Assembly (NCBI RefSeq): GCF_003814875.1
Contig: NZ_RKQF01000001.1
Location: 11,098,001 to 11,162,000 of the forward strand
DNA length: 64,000 nucleotides
Reading direction: 5' to 3'
Source of the DNA: Streptomyces sp. Ag109_O5-1
Lineage (GTDB): Bacteria > Actinomycetota > Actinomycetes > Streptomycetales > Streptomycetaceae
Shown: piece after piece, positions 36,291-45,102 of the stretch
Layout: each line of letters begins with the position of its first letter
Numbering within the stretch: the stretch's first letter is position 1
Program-made: the position numbers and the translations under genes
The notes under the pieces: model-generated
Told to the model about the DNA's origin: nothing
The model's input: the letters and a program-made list of their open reading frames with translations, nothing else
The model's database searches: none

Positions 36291-37139
36291 GCTTTGAGAG
36301 GGGAGAGCCGGCGTGACATATCCCGAACGGCGCGCGAATTCGCTCAGCCCCAGCCGTTCCCGCTTCCCGAGGGAGAAGGCGAGGGTCCGGGTGAAGAAGT
36401 CCTGCAGCATCGGGGCGGTGAAGGGCTCCCAGACGGCCACCCGGTCGGCAAGCTCGCGGGACTCACTGCGCGCGAGGCCGCGCGCGGCCAGCAGACTGCG
36501 GTGCACCATGCCGACGATGTCCGGCCGCCGCGCCGCTGTCTCCTTCCGTACCGCCCACACGGCCAGTACGAAAGGCAGCCCTGACCAGCGTCTCCACAGC
36601 TCACCCAGGTCGTACGCCCGAACGCCGGGAGAGACGGGCCGGTTCATCGTCGCCGCCAGGGCGGCGTCCCCGGTCAGAACGGCGGCATCGGCAGAATCCA
36701 GCATGACCTCAAGATCAGGCGGCCGCGTTACATACCTCGGAGTGACCCCGTAGTGCTGCTCCAACAGCAGCCGGGACATCTGTGCGGAGGTGGGACTGGT
36801 CGTGGCGAGTGCGACCGTGCGGCAATCCAACGCGCTCAGCGGCACTTTCGTGACGATCGCACAGGACTGGATCGGCCCGTCACTTCCGACGGCGATGTCG
36901 GGCAGCATCACGAGGTCATCGCTGTGCCGCAGATACTCGACCAATGAGATCGAGCTGAGGTCCAGGTCGCCGGAGAGCAACCGTCCCGTCAGCCGGTCCG
37001 GTGTGTCCTGGACAAGGTCGATGTCCAACAGGGCGGTGCTCCGCGCCAAGCCCCAGTACAGGGGGGTGCATGCCAGGAATGCACTGCGCCCGACCCGCGG
37101 TCGCCTCGTCGGTTCACGGATCTGGCTGGAGGACGTCAT
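36246..37139 (-). CDS. MqnA-like chorismate dehydratase homologue, 3' end cut by the IS
   Basis: About 283 native residues with the periplasmic-binding-protein-like fold of MqnA/MqnD (menaquinone futalosine pathway): FLACTPLYWGLARSTALL, DIAVGSDGPIQSCAIVTKVP, AAVLTGDAALAATM, and LPFVLAVWAVRKE. The IS at 36290 replaced the natural C terminus; the frame runs on into the IS repeat for 15 codons and stops at 36246. Relatives end only a few residues beyond the break, so some activity is conceivable. The start ATG at 37139 is chosen by homology. The open frame continues upstream through a leucine/alanine repeat (37234-37304). It looks divergent from housekeeping MqnA, so it may be a paralogue with another substrate. 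Confidence 0.75.
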   Translation of the reverse strand: MTSSSQIREPTRRPRVGRSAFLACTPLYWGLARSTALLDIDLVQDTPDRLTGRLLSGDLDLSSISLVEYLRHSDDLVMLPDIAVGSDGPIQSCAIVTKVPLSALDCRTVALATTSPTSAQMSRLLLEQHYGVTPRYVTRPPDLEVMLDSADAAVLTGDAALAATMNRPVSPGVRAYDLGELWRRWSGLPFVLAVWAVRKETAARRPDIVGMVHRSLLAARGLARSESRELADRVAVWEPFTAPMLQDFFTRTLAFSLGKRERLGLSEFARRSGYVTPALPSQSVLQKAVNRQPDLDC

Positions 37140-37233
37140 GCAGATCATCTTAAGTCCCGCTCCGAACGCCCGGCGGCCGTCTTCCTGCACCCCGGCTGCT
37201 AGTGCCCCGCACGTGCTGGACCGGTGTGTGGCC

Positions 37234-37304
37234 GAGGGCCGCAGCGCCGCGAGGGCCAGCAGCGCCGCGAGGGCCAGCAGCGCCGCGAGGGCCAGCAGCG
37301 CCGC
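37234..37304. repeat. 18-bp tandem repeat, three exact copies plus one degenerate
   Basis: Units of GAGGGCCAGCAGCGCCGC start at 37251, 37269 and 37287. A 17-bp variant precedes them at 37234. Read on the minus strand in frame with the MqnA-like gene, the array encodes a leucine/alanine hydrophobic helix. Confidence 0.85.
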
Positions 37305-37353
37305 GGGCAGGGCGACGCCCGCCGTCAGCGCGATCACAACCGTCGACTTCTTC

Positions 37354-37464
37354 GTTCGTGGTGGCGGTCACAAGAACGCTGGCCGACGCCGCTCTTCGCT
37401 GCGGCGTACACACCGGGTTGAGCGAAGGCATCCGTCCGACGCCCACGTGACCGCCACCACGAAC
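37354..37464. repeat. 111-bp segment with perfect 18-bp inverted repeats at its ends
   Basis: GTTCGTGGTGGCGGTCAC at 37354-37371 is exactly complementary to 37447-37464, with 75 bp between. No gene is seen inside. It could be a small non-autonomous mobile element or a large stem-loop. The next 200 bp up to the LysR stop hold nothing recognisable. Confidence 0.7.
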
Positions 37465-37671
37465 AGAGGATCGTCTGCCGCTCTACGAGAAGGCATCACG
37501 TGCCCGGGTGGGCGCAGGCATGACGAACCTGCCGTTCGAACAGTCCCGGGCCTCCTTCATCCGACTCTGACTGTGTGCGGCAATCGGCCCGAGCAGCTCG
37601 GCAGCCACGGGTCCTGGGCATGCCCCGCGGGACGGCGGCGGTCGCCGGCCGTCACGCCGCGGAACGCGTGT

Positions 37672-38577
37672 CTAGGAACGCAGGGTCCCGGCGGTCTCGA
37701 TGAACAGTTCTGCGATGGCCTTGGCTGACGGTGTCGGTGGATTGTCGCGCAGCCGGGTGAGCAGGATGCGGCGAACGGGGGCCGAGGGGCCCAGGTCGAT
37801 GGTGGTGACGTCGTCCCGCAGGCTGGCCAGGGCGAACCTGGGGGCGAGCGTGATGCCCAGGCCGACCGCCGCCATGGCCTGGGCTTCCTGGTAGTCGTGT
37901 GCCCGGTAGGCGATCTTCGGCTCGAAGCCGGCGGCACGGCAGCTACGGGTGAGCAGCTCGGCGACCGGGTGATCGCCCCGGACGATCCAGTTCTCCTCGG
38001 CCAGCTCCTCAAAACCGGCGGAGTGCCGGGCGGTGAGCGGGTGGCTGGTGGCGACGACCAGGCAGGTGTGGTCGTCCAGCAGATGGGTGACATCGAGGTT
38101 GGTCTCGTCCAGGCGCCGCCACGGGTAGTCCCACAGCAAGGAAAGCTCGATCTCCCGGCTCTCGAGGAGGTCCATCAGGCCGGCGTTGCGGTCGCTGTGC
38201 ACGGCCAGCTCAACCTGCGGGTACCGGGTGCGAAAGGCGCGCACGACGCGGGGCAGCAGGGATGCGGCGATGGTGGGGAAGGTACCGATGTGCAAGGTCC
38301 CGCTGTGCAGGCCCGCGATGTCATCGAGGGATCGGCGTGCGGCTCGCAACTGGCGATCGATCCGTGCGGCATGCTCGGCCAGAGTGCGGCCGGCCTCGGT
38401 GAGCGTGACGCCCCGGGGGTGCCGCGCGATCAGCGGCTGCCCGGCCTCCGCTTCCAGCCTGCTGATCTGCTGGGACACCGCCGAGGGCGTATAGCTCAGG
38501 GCGATCGAGGCCGCCGTGATGGAGCCCCGGCGAGCCACCTCGGCCAGCACCAGCATGCGGCGTACATCGAGGCTCAT
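37672..38577 (-). CDS. LysR family transcriptional regulator
   Basis: A 301-residue LysR protein. The HTH is in residues 1-60 (RRMLVLAEVARRGSITAASI, YTPSAVSQQISRLEAEAG), followed by the two-lobed effector domain (LHIGTFPTIAASLLPRVVRAF, GITLAPRFALASL). The start ATG at 38577 places the HTH at the N terminus as usual; the frame is open to 38820 but the extra part is promoter DNA. It is divergent from the TcuA-like flavoprotein gene and is its probable regulator. Confidence 0.9.
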   Translation of the reverse strand: MSLDVRRMLVLAEVARRGSITAASIALSYTPSAVSQQISRLEAEAGQPLIARHPRGVTLTEAGRTLAEHAARIDRQLRAARRSLDDIAGLHSGTLHIGTFPTIAASLLPRVVRAFRTRYPQVELAVHSDRNAGLMDLLESREIELSLLWDYPWRRLDETNLDVTHLLDDHTCLVVATSHPLTARHSAGFEELAEENWIVRGDHPVAELLTRSCRAAGFEPKIAYRAHDYQEAQAMAAVGLGITLAPRFALASLRDDVTTIDLGPSAPVRRILLTRLRDNPPTPSAKAIAELFIETAGTLRS

Positions 38578-38589
38578 CGCGACCGCCTT

Positions 38590-38626
38590 AAGCATTTGTG
38601 AAAGCAGCTTCAATTTCTTTCGATTG
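38590..38626. promoter_or_regulatory. Candidate LysR-binding region
   Basis: In the 241-bp divergent promoter two inverted repeats stand out next to the LysR start: AAGC...GCTT (38590-38610) and CAAT-N8-ATTG (38611-38626). They are AT-rich compared with the surroundings and could be the LysR recognition site. The evidence is only symmetry and position. Confidence 0.35.
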
Positions 38627-38818
38627 TACTGATGGCGCTGCTGGCGCATCGTCGTACTGCCCGGCGGGCGGGCCGCGCAGCCGTCAACCCGCCCGCCGGG
38701 CCCTGGTGAAAGAGATTCAAGCTGCGGTCGCGTACGCACACAGTCCCTGATCCGTACGCCCCAGCCCCGAAAGGATCTCCGATCCGGGCATCTGCTGTCC
38801 GAACCCATGGGAGTACAC

Positions 38819-40291
38819 ATGACCGAGCAGTGGGACGTCGTCGTGGTCGGCGGCGGGAACGCCGGCTTCAGCGCGGCTCAGTCCGCCCGACAGCAGGGAG
38901 CACGGGTGCTGCTGCTGGAGAAGGCCCCCCGCCAGTGGGCCGGAGGCAACTCCTACTTCACTGCCGGGGCGATGCGCACCAGCCACGGCGGGCTCACCGA
39001 CCTCACCTCGCTGGTCGAGCCACTTCCCGGGGACCGTGCAGGACGCGTCGACCTCGCCCCCTACACCGAGGACGACTTTCTCGCCGACCTGACCCAGGTA
39101 ACCCAGGGAAGGACCGACCCCGAACTCGCCCGGATCCTGGTCGGTGAATCCCGCGAGACGATGACCTGGCTGCGCAGCCTCGGCCTGCGATTCGAGCTCA
39201 TGTTCCACCGGCAGGCTTACGAGGTGGACGGGCGCTACCGGTTCTGGGGCGGACTGGCCGTCGGCGTGGTCGGCGGGGGCAAAGGAATGATCGACCAGCA
39301 CCTTGCCGCCGCCGATCGCAGCGGCATCGAAGTCCGCTTCGACAGCCCCGTCACCGGCCTGGCCACCGCAGCCGACGGCTCCGTTGGCGGCGTGATGCTC
39401 GCCGACGGGCAGCGCATCGAGGCCGACGGCGTGGTACTCACCAGCGGCGGCTTCGAGGCCAACCCGCAGATGCGGGCCGGCTACCTGGGCGCGGGCTGGG
39501 ACCTGGCCCTGGTGCGCGGAACCCCGTACAACACCGGCGAGGGCATCCGCATGGCCCTGGCGGCCGGCGCGCAACCCTACGGCCACTGGAGCGGCTGCCA
39601 CGCGGTGGCCTGGGACAGCCAAGCCCGAGCGACCGGCGACCGGGAGCTGACCAACCAACTCACTCGCGGCGGCTACCCGTTCGGCATCGTAGTCAACGCC
39701 GAGGGCCGCCGGTTCGTCGACGAGGGAGCGGACTTCCGCAACTACACCTACGCCAAGTACGGTGCCGAGATCCTCAAGCAACCGGCAGGCGTCGCCTACC
39801 AGCTCTTCGACGCGACGTCCGCGCCGCTGCTGCGCCCCGAGGAGTACGCCTCTGCGGGCATCACCAGGGTGGAGTCCGAGACCGTGGAGGGCCTGGCCAA
39901 GGAACTCGGCATAGACGAGGGCCGGCTGGCGGAGACGGTTGAGCGGTTCAACGCCGCCGTTGTCTCCGGTCGCTTCGACCCGACGGTCAAGGACGGCTGC
40001 CGGACCGAGGGCATCACCCCTCCCAAGTCCAACTGGGCCCAGCCGCTGACCACTCCTCCGTACGTCGCCTTCCCGGTGACCTGCGGCATCACCTTCACCT
40101 TCGGCGGGCTGCGGATCGACGCCGACGCGCGCGTGCTGGACCTGAGCGGCCGCCCCGTCCCTGGTCTGTACGCGGCCGGCGAACTCGTCGGCGGGCTCTT
40201 CTGGTTCAACTACCCTGGTGGCTCCGGCCTCACCGCCGGTTCGGTGCTCGGCAGGCGCGCCGGGCGCTCAGCAGCCGCCGCCAGGCGTTGA
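38819..40291 (+). CDS. TcuA-like FAD-dependent dehydrogenase (fumarate reductase/KSTD superfamily)
   Basis: A 490-residue flavoprotein with the FAD loop VVVVGGGNAGFSAAQSA at residues 7-23, the GGNSYFTAGAMR block typical of tricarballylate dehydrogenase TcuA, GGFEANPQMR, and the C-terminal FAD motif PGLYAAGELVGGLFWFNYPGGSG. GGGAG stands 5 bp before the ATG at 38819, which I prefer to the ATG at 38807. Relatives oxidise tricarballylate to cis-aconitate, but the same fold includes steroid and other enoate dehydrogenases. No TcuB or TcuC partner is adjacent, so the substrate is open. Confidence 0.85.
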   Translation: MTEQWDVVVVGGGNAGFSAAQSARQQGARVLLLEKAPRQWAGGNSYFTAGAMRTSHGGLTDLTSLVEPLPGDRAGRVDLAPYTEDDFLADLTQVTQGRTDPELARILVGESRETMTWLRSLGLRFELMFHRQAYEVDGRYRFWGGLAVGVVGGGKGMIDQHLAAADRSGIEVRFDSPVTGLATAADGSVGGVMLADGQRIEADGVVLTSGGFEANPQMRAGYLGAGWDLALVRGTPYNTGEGIRMALAAGAQPYGHWSGCHAVAWDSQARATGDRELTNQLTRGGYPFGIVVNAEGRRFVDEGADFRNYTYAKYGAEILKQPAGVAYQLFDATSAPLLRPEEYASAGITRVESETVEGLAKELGIDEGRLAETVERFNAAVVSGRFDPTVKDGCRTEGITPPKSNWAQPLTTPPYVAFPVTCGITFTFGGLRIDADARVLDLSGRPVPGLYAAGELVGGLFWFNYPGGSGLTAGSVLGRRAGRSAAAARR

Positions 40292-41507
40292 CGGCGACGC
40301 CGCAACGGGTTGAATCACACGGTGTGTGGTAGATGCCGTGACCGCCTGCTTCGTCGATGAATTCGGCCCGCGCGCCTCAGCGGTTGCTGACGCACGGCTG
40401 TGGTGATGACGCACGAAGCCTTCCGAGGGGCCTGGATTCGTCCTTGAAAGCGCCTCTGAGCTGCATGTTTCCCGGGTGGGGTCAGACTGCATACCTTCCC
40501 GATGGCGCGTCACCCGGAGTGCGTGGCGATCCATGAGTCGACCGCCAAGGCCCCTGACCTGCGGTTTGGGGAATTGTCCCTCGGTTCGACGACCTACTTC
40601 GGGAGTTGCAACGGGTGGACGTGGAGGGCATGCCTGAGCTGCGGTTTCCGGAGCTTCGGCAGCGGTCCGCGCCGGCGTCGCCGGGCCATGGCGATTTCTT
40701 GACGCACGAATGACGCATGTTCCGAGTGGACGTTAAGTCCGATTCTGGTAGGGCCTCGTCCGGGCTCGGTGGGGAAGCCTTGACGAAGGAGGCGTCCGAG
40801 GCGAGCGCGGGTGACGTTGACCGATGCCTCGTCGATGGGCATGCCGAGGAGTTCGTACAGCTCACGGACCTGGCGGCCACCCGGCAAGTCATCGCCGAAC
40901 TCGCACCGTCCCAAGAAGACTCCGATCGAGCACGGCCTGCTGCCGCTCGTTGAGGCCCCTGCGCATACGGTGCTCGCGTGGTTCCCTGGGCGTGCTGCCC
41001 CGGACACAATGCCCGTCGCTTTCGCAGGAATTCCGGGTGTCACGAGAGTACCTACGTTCGGATGAGGCGTCTGTGCGGCCCATTTACAGGTAGAACAGCT
41101 CCTCCTGGTGGTTCTCGACGATGTCGCGCCGCAGGATAGAAGAGACTGAGCAGCATGAACGTCCTGGGTCGTTTGGCGAGGCTGCCGACGAAGCAGTGAA
41201 CGACGTGGTCCGGTGCGAGCATCCGGGTGAACCAGCGCTCGCGCAGCTCGCTTTCAGCACGTCGACGACAAGGCCGGCGGTGGTGGTCGGCCATCGAGTA
41301 GCGATGATCCATCGGGTAGCAGACCCCTGCTCATCTCAACCGTGCTGGATTCGTGCGGGGAAGGACGAGAGCGCCCGTGCTGGGGCTTGCACTGTCCAGA
41401 GTTCCGCGGCGGCAGGAAGCGCGCCGGCGAACGGCCTCCGCACCCCTTTCGTGACCGTGAGGTCGAAGTGGATCAGTCGGCACCGGGCGTTTTCGGGTCC
41501 CCTGGCC
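40292..41507. other. 1.2-kb degenerate region
   Basis: No intact gene is supported between the TcuA-like gene and the CoA ligase. Short frames on both strands lack motifs, apart from a small HTH-like remnant on the minus strand noted separately at 40690-40966. Frequent stops in every frame suggest decayed DNA. Confidence 0.55.
40690..40966 (-). pseudogene. Remnant of a small transposase-associated HTH protein
   Basis: Two overlapping minus-strand frames, joined by a frame break near 40915, give LNERQQAVLDRSL followed by LPGGRQVRELYELLGMPIDE and VTRARLGRLLRQGFPTEPGRG. This resembles the HTH proteins that accompany some actinomycete IS elements. Identification is tentative and the reading frame is broken. 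Confidence 0.35.
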
Positions 41508-43037
41508 TCATGCCTCCTCGGCGCCGCGGGCCGGCATTGAGCCGTAGTGGCTGCGCAGGCGGGCCTTGAGGATCTTGCCGGTGGCGTTGCGGGGCAGGGC
41601 GTCGACGAGGACGACCGACTTGGGGAGCTTGTACTTGGCGAGTCGGCCGGACAGGGAGTTCATGATGTCGTCGGGCGACACCTCGGCGCCCGTGCGGGGC
41701 ACGACCAGCGCTCTGCCGACCTCGCCCCATCGTTCGTCAGGTACGCCGATCACCGCGCATTCGGCGACCGCGGGATGCTGGTGGAGGAGTTGCTCGACCT
41801 CGGCCGGATAGACGTTCTCCCCGCCGGAGATGTACATGTCCTTGATCCGGTCGACGATCGTGACGTACCCCTCCTCGTCGACGGTGGCCGCATCCCCGGA
41901 GCGGAACCAACTTCCTTCCACGAAGGCGTCCTTGGTCGCTTCGGGCCACTGCCAGTAGCCCTTCATCACGTTGGGGCCCTCGATGATCACCTCGCCGACC
42001 TCGCCCGGTGCGACATCGGTGAGGTCGGGCCGCACCACGCGTACGTCGGTGAAGAAGCAGGGCGTGCCGGCCGAGCCGGCCTTGCGGATGCTGTCACGCG
42101 CGCGCAGGCCCAGCGCGGCGGGGGCGGTCTCGGTCAGGCCGTATGCCTGGAGGAAGGTCAGGCCACGGTCCTGGTAGGTGTGGATGAGGGCCTTGGGGAC
42201 GGGTGCCGCCGCGCACTGCAGGATCCGGATAGACGACAGGTCGGCTGTCGCCCACCGCGACGACCGGGCCATGGCCTGGTACATCGTGGGTACGCCGAAC
42301 ATCCTGCTCACGCGCTGCTCGGCGATGACGTCGAGCACCCGGTCCGGGTCGAAGCCGCGCATCAGCACCGACGTCCCCCCTTTGAGGAAGCCCGGCAGGA
42401 AGACGGTGTTGAGGGCGGCGGTGTGGAACATCGGTGCCACCACCAGAGCGACGTCGTCGGAGGCGATGTCCCCGTCCAGCAGCATGTTGAAGCAGTTCCA
42501 GGCGATGTTGGCGTGGGTGAGCATGACGCCCTTGGGACGGCCGCTGGTGCCGGAGGTGTACTGGATCATGCACACCTCGTCGAGGCCGACCGTCTCGTCC
42601 AGGGGGTCGTCGGGTGTGTTCGCCAGCAGCTCCTCGTACGCGCTGCCCACCTCGACGTAGTGCTTCACCTCCGCGTCGTCCCTCAACGCGTCCACGACAT
42701 CGGTGAGTTCGGCGCCGTACAGCAGTACCGCCGCCCCCGCGTCCCCCAGGATGAAGGCCAACTCAGGTGCCGCGAGGCGGGTGTTGAGCGGTACGAAGAC
42801 GGCGCCCAGCGCGTTCGCGGCGAACAGGGTCTCCGCCAGGGCCGGATGGTTCGCGCCCAGGTAGGCCACCCGGTCGCCGTGGCCGACCCCCAGGGCACGC
42901 AGGGCGTGAGCGAGCCGCGTCACGCGGGCGGCCAGCTCTGCGTAGGACAGGGATCCACCGTCGTGCACGACGGCGGTGGCCTCCGGTGCCATGCGGGCGC
43001 GCCGCGTGGGCCACGAGCCGAGCCCTTGATTGCGCAT
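41508..43037 (-). CDS. Acyl-CoA/aryl-CoA synthetase (AMP-dependent ligase)
   Basis: A 509-residue ANL-superfamily ligase. It has the ATP loop MIQYTSGTSGRPKGVMLTH near residue 160, YGLTET near residue 290, the GWFRSGD-like EGSWFRSGDAATVDEEGY, DRIKDMYISGGENVYPAEVE and the C-terminal lysine in RNATGKILKARLR. The ATG at 43037 has AGAGAGGAAAG upstream. It is the last gene of a three-gene operon with a flavin reductase and an oxygenase. That context suggests activation of an aromatic or alkyl-aromatic acid with CoA, not bulk fatty acids. This is an inference; substrate residues were not analysed. Confidence 0.88.
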   Translation of the reverse strand: MRNQGLGSWPTRRARMAPEATAVVHDGGSLSYAELAARVTRLAHALRALGVGHGDRVAYLGANHPALAETLFAANALGAVFVPLNTRLAAPELAFILGDAGAAVLLYGAELTDVVDALRDDAEVKHYVEVGSAYEELLANTPDDPLDETVGLDEVCMIQYTSGTSGRPKGVMLTHANIAWNCFNMLLDGDIASDDVALVVAPMFHTAALNTVFLPGFLKGGTSVLMRGFDPDRVLDVIAEQRVSRMFGVPTMYQAMARSSRWATADLSSIRILQCAAAPVPKALIHTYQDRGLTFLQAYGLTETAPAALGLRARDSIRKAGSAGTPCFFTDVRVVRPDLTDVAPGEVGEVIIEGPNVMKGYWQWPEATKDAFVEGSWFRSGDAATVDEEGYVTIVDRIKDMYISGGENVYPAEVEQLLHQHPAVAECAVIGVPDERWGEVGRALVVPRTGAEVSPDDIMNSLSGRLAKYKLPKSVVLVDALPRNATGKILKARLRSHYGSMPARGAEEA

Positions 43038-43063
43038 GGTGCGTCTTTCCTCTCTCGGATCTC

Positions 43064-43636
43064 TCAGAGCCAGTCGGGCCAGGTGTAGTCGGCCGAGTCG
43101 TCGTGGTCCCGGCGGGGCTGCAGCGGGGCGAGCCGCCCCCGGGAGAAGACCAGCGGCGAGACGCCGGTCTTCTCCACCCCGAGTTTCCGTACGCGGCCGA
43201 GGACGAAGTAGTGGTCGCCGAGGGGCCACACGTCGGCGATGTCGCAGTCGATCCAGGCGGCGACGCCCGCCAGGACGGGGCTGCCCGAGGGCGCGCCGCG
43301 CCACGGGTGGCGGTCGAAGACGTCGGGTGCCTTGGCGCTGACGTCCCGGCACAGGCTCTCCTGGCCGGCGGCCAGCACGTTCACGCAGAAGGCGCCGCCC
43401 GCCATGATCCTCGGCCAGGTGGTGGAGGAGCGGCCGGGGAAGAACGCGACGAGCGGGGGGTCGAGGGACACCGAGGTGAACGAGCCGATCACCATGCCGG
43501 CCGGGGTGCCGTCGGGTTCCTTCGCGGTGACCACCGTGACACCCGTCGGGTAGTGGCCGAGCACGTGCCGGAACCGGCCGGGGTCGTCCGCCGGGCCGCC
43601 GCCGGGCGTCGTCGAGGCGGACGTCGGCCGGTTCAC
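43064..43636 (-). CDS. Flavin reductase component of a two-component monooxygenase
   Basis: A 190-residue FMN-binding split-barrel protein of the HpaC/HsaB type: FRHVLGHYPTGVTVVTAKEP, PAGMVIGSFTSVSLDPPLVAF, FCVNVLAAGQESL, DHYFVLGRVRKL. It supplies reduced flavin to a partner oxygenase. The GTG start overlaps the stop of the oxygenase gene by four bases, so both are coupled as expected for stoichiometric partners. It is soluble and cytoplasmic. Confidence 0.92.
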   Translation of the reverse strand: MNRPTSASTTPGGGPADDPGRFRHVLGHYPTGVTVVTAKEPDGTPAGMVIGSFTSVSLDPPLVAFFPGRSSTTWPRIMAGGAFCVNVLAAGQESLCRDVSAKAPDVFDRHPWRGAPSGSPVLAGVAAWIDCDIADVWPLGDHYFVLGRVRKLGVEKTGVSPLVFSRGRLAPLQPRRDHDDSADYTWPDWL

Positions 43637-44886
43637 GCCGGGTTCTCCACGCCGAGCAGAGAGCGGGCGTATCCCGTGGCCCACCAGCTGTGCTGGGCGT
43701 TGATGTGCGTCTTGTACGTGGCGACGTCGCGCAGGTACCGCTGCATGCGCTGGCCGTTCGCCAGCGCGCTGGAGCCACTGGCCGAGGCCAGCATCTCGAC
43801 GGCCTGGCAGGCGAGTTGGCCGGACTGCCGGGCCGTGACGGAGAGGGCCTGGTCGTCCAGTTCGGAGAAGGGCTCGCCCCCTGCCAGGCCCCGGGCCGCG
43901 TAGGCGGTGTAGTCGTCGGCGACCGACAGGATGATCCGCTGCGAGCTGTCGGCCAGGGCCGTGGCCAGGCCGAGGTTGCGCTGGTGTTCCGGATCGTGGC
44001 TGCGCGGCTTGAAGGGCGGCAGCGGGCTGTTCTTGGTGGTGATGATCCGCTGGTACTCGTCGACCGCGGCCCAGGCGGTGCCCGCCACGACCGAACACAG
44101 CTGGATGTTGAAGAACGTCATCAGCCGGCCCGCGTACATCGGGTTGCCGTGCAGTTCCACACCCGGCCCGTCGGTGGCGTCGTTCGCCGCGGCGTGGGTC
44201 CTGGACACGTACTCGTACGGTACGAGGACGTCCTCGGCCACGACGCTGTTGGAGCCGCTGCCGCGGAAGCCCAGGATCTCGCCCCAGTTGTCGAGCATCC
44301 GCCAGCCGGAGGGCACGAGCACCAGGCCCGGCGTGGGCGTGCCGCCCTCCTCGTCGATGATGAGCACGCCACCCAGAAAGTGCGTGGAGACGTTGACTCC
44401 GGAGGAGTAGTCCCAGCGGCCGTTGACCCGGTACCCGTCGGGGGTCCTCGTCGCGGTGGCGCTCGGGGCCATCGGCAGCGGGGCCCGGAAGTCGCCGTCC
44501 GGCCCGAACACCTCGCGCTGGGTGCTCTCGGGGAAGCGGCCGGCCACCACCAGGCTGTGGGAGGCGGCCAGACACAGGTTCCAGCCGCTGGACGGGCAGC
44601 CGCGGGCCACCTCGGTGACCATCCGGGAGTAGGTCCGCAGGTCGAACTCGTAGCCGCCGAAGCGGCGTGGCTGCAGCGACCGGTAGAACCCCGCCTCCAG
44701 GAACGCCTTGTGCGTGTCCTCGGAGATACCGGTCCGCTGTTCGGTCTCGTCCTGATGATCACGCAGCCAGGACCTCATGCCGGCGGCCCGGCGCACCAGT
44801 TCCTCCGGTGTCAGGTCCGGCTCCGGCTGCGGAATCTCGATGATTTTCTCGGCTGCCTCGGTTGTCTCGGACAATTCGCACCCCAT
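43633..44886 (-). CDS. Flavin-dependent monooxygenase, oxygenase component (acyl-CoA dehydrogenase fold)
   Basis: A 417-residue group D flavin monooxygenase with the acyl-CoA dehydrogenase fold, like HsaA or the C2 component of p-hydroxyphenylacetate hydroxylase. Blocks seen are FYRSLQPRRFGGYEFDLRTY, EVARGCPSSGWNLCLAASH, GYRVNGRWDYSSGVNVSTH, and the C-terminal ASASGSSALANGQRMQRYLRD. It uses reduced flavin from the coupled reductase to hydroxylate a phenol. First gene of the minus-strand operon, preceded by a well-formed promoter with a LysR-type palindrome. Confidence 0.9.
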   Translation of the reverse strand: MGCELSETTEAAEKIIEIPQPEPDLTPEELVRRAAGMRSWLRDHQDETEQRTGISEDTHKAFLEAGFYRSLQPRRFGGYEFDLRTYSRMVTEVARGCPSSGWNLCLAASHSLVVAGRFPESTQREVFGPDGDFRAPLPMAPSATATRTPDGYRVNGRWDYSSGVNVSTHFLGGVLIIDEEGGTPTPGLVLVPSGWRMLDNWGEILGFRGSGSNSVVAEDVLVPYEYVSRTHAAANDATDGPGVELHGNPMYAGRLMTFFNIQLCSVVAGTAWAAVDEYQRIITTKNSPLPPFKPRSHDPEHQRNLGLATALADSSQRIILSVADDYTAYAARGLAGGEPFSELDDQALSVTARQSGQLACQAVEMLASASGSSALANGQRMQRYLRDVATYKTHINAQHSWWATGYARSLLGVENPA

Positions 44887-44916
44887 CCGCTGTTGTTCTG
44901 GGTCGGCCTGAAGGGA

Positions 44917-44983
44917 GTGTTGGCGGCGCGGCGAAGGACCGTCCAATGCCGGTAGCTGTGGGCTTGATGAGTGCCGTGCATCA
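44917..44983 (-). promoter_or_regulatory. LysR-type composite promoter of the two-component monooxygenase operon
   Basis: Reading towards the oxygenase gene, the order is the palindrome TGATG-N9-CATCA (44965-44983), 11 bp, ACCGGCATTGGAC carrying a -35-like TTGGAC (44941-44946), 18 bp, and a -10-like CAACAC (44917-44922). The palindrome is centred about 64 bp before the predicted transcription start, the usual place for a LysR recognition site. The same arrangement recurs at 50886-50952. Confidence 0.7.
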
Positions 44984-45102
44984 CAGCAGGTCGAAGGGGG
45001 TGGCGGGAATGCCGCACATTTCTGCCTGGTGACGTGCGGGGAAGCGCGCTGTAACCTGGCGCGGACCACGACGCCGTGGACCTCGCCTTTCTGGAGGGCT
45101 GA

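Noticed and set aside
37234..37304. CRISPR array
   Set aside because: Units are contiguous 18-bp tandem copies without spacers and there are no cas genes.
41052..41312. 86-codon minus-strand frame possibly from a transposase
   Set aside because: I could not identify any catalytic or HTH motif; the stretch is treated as degenerate DNA.
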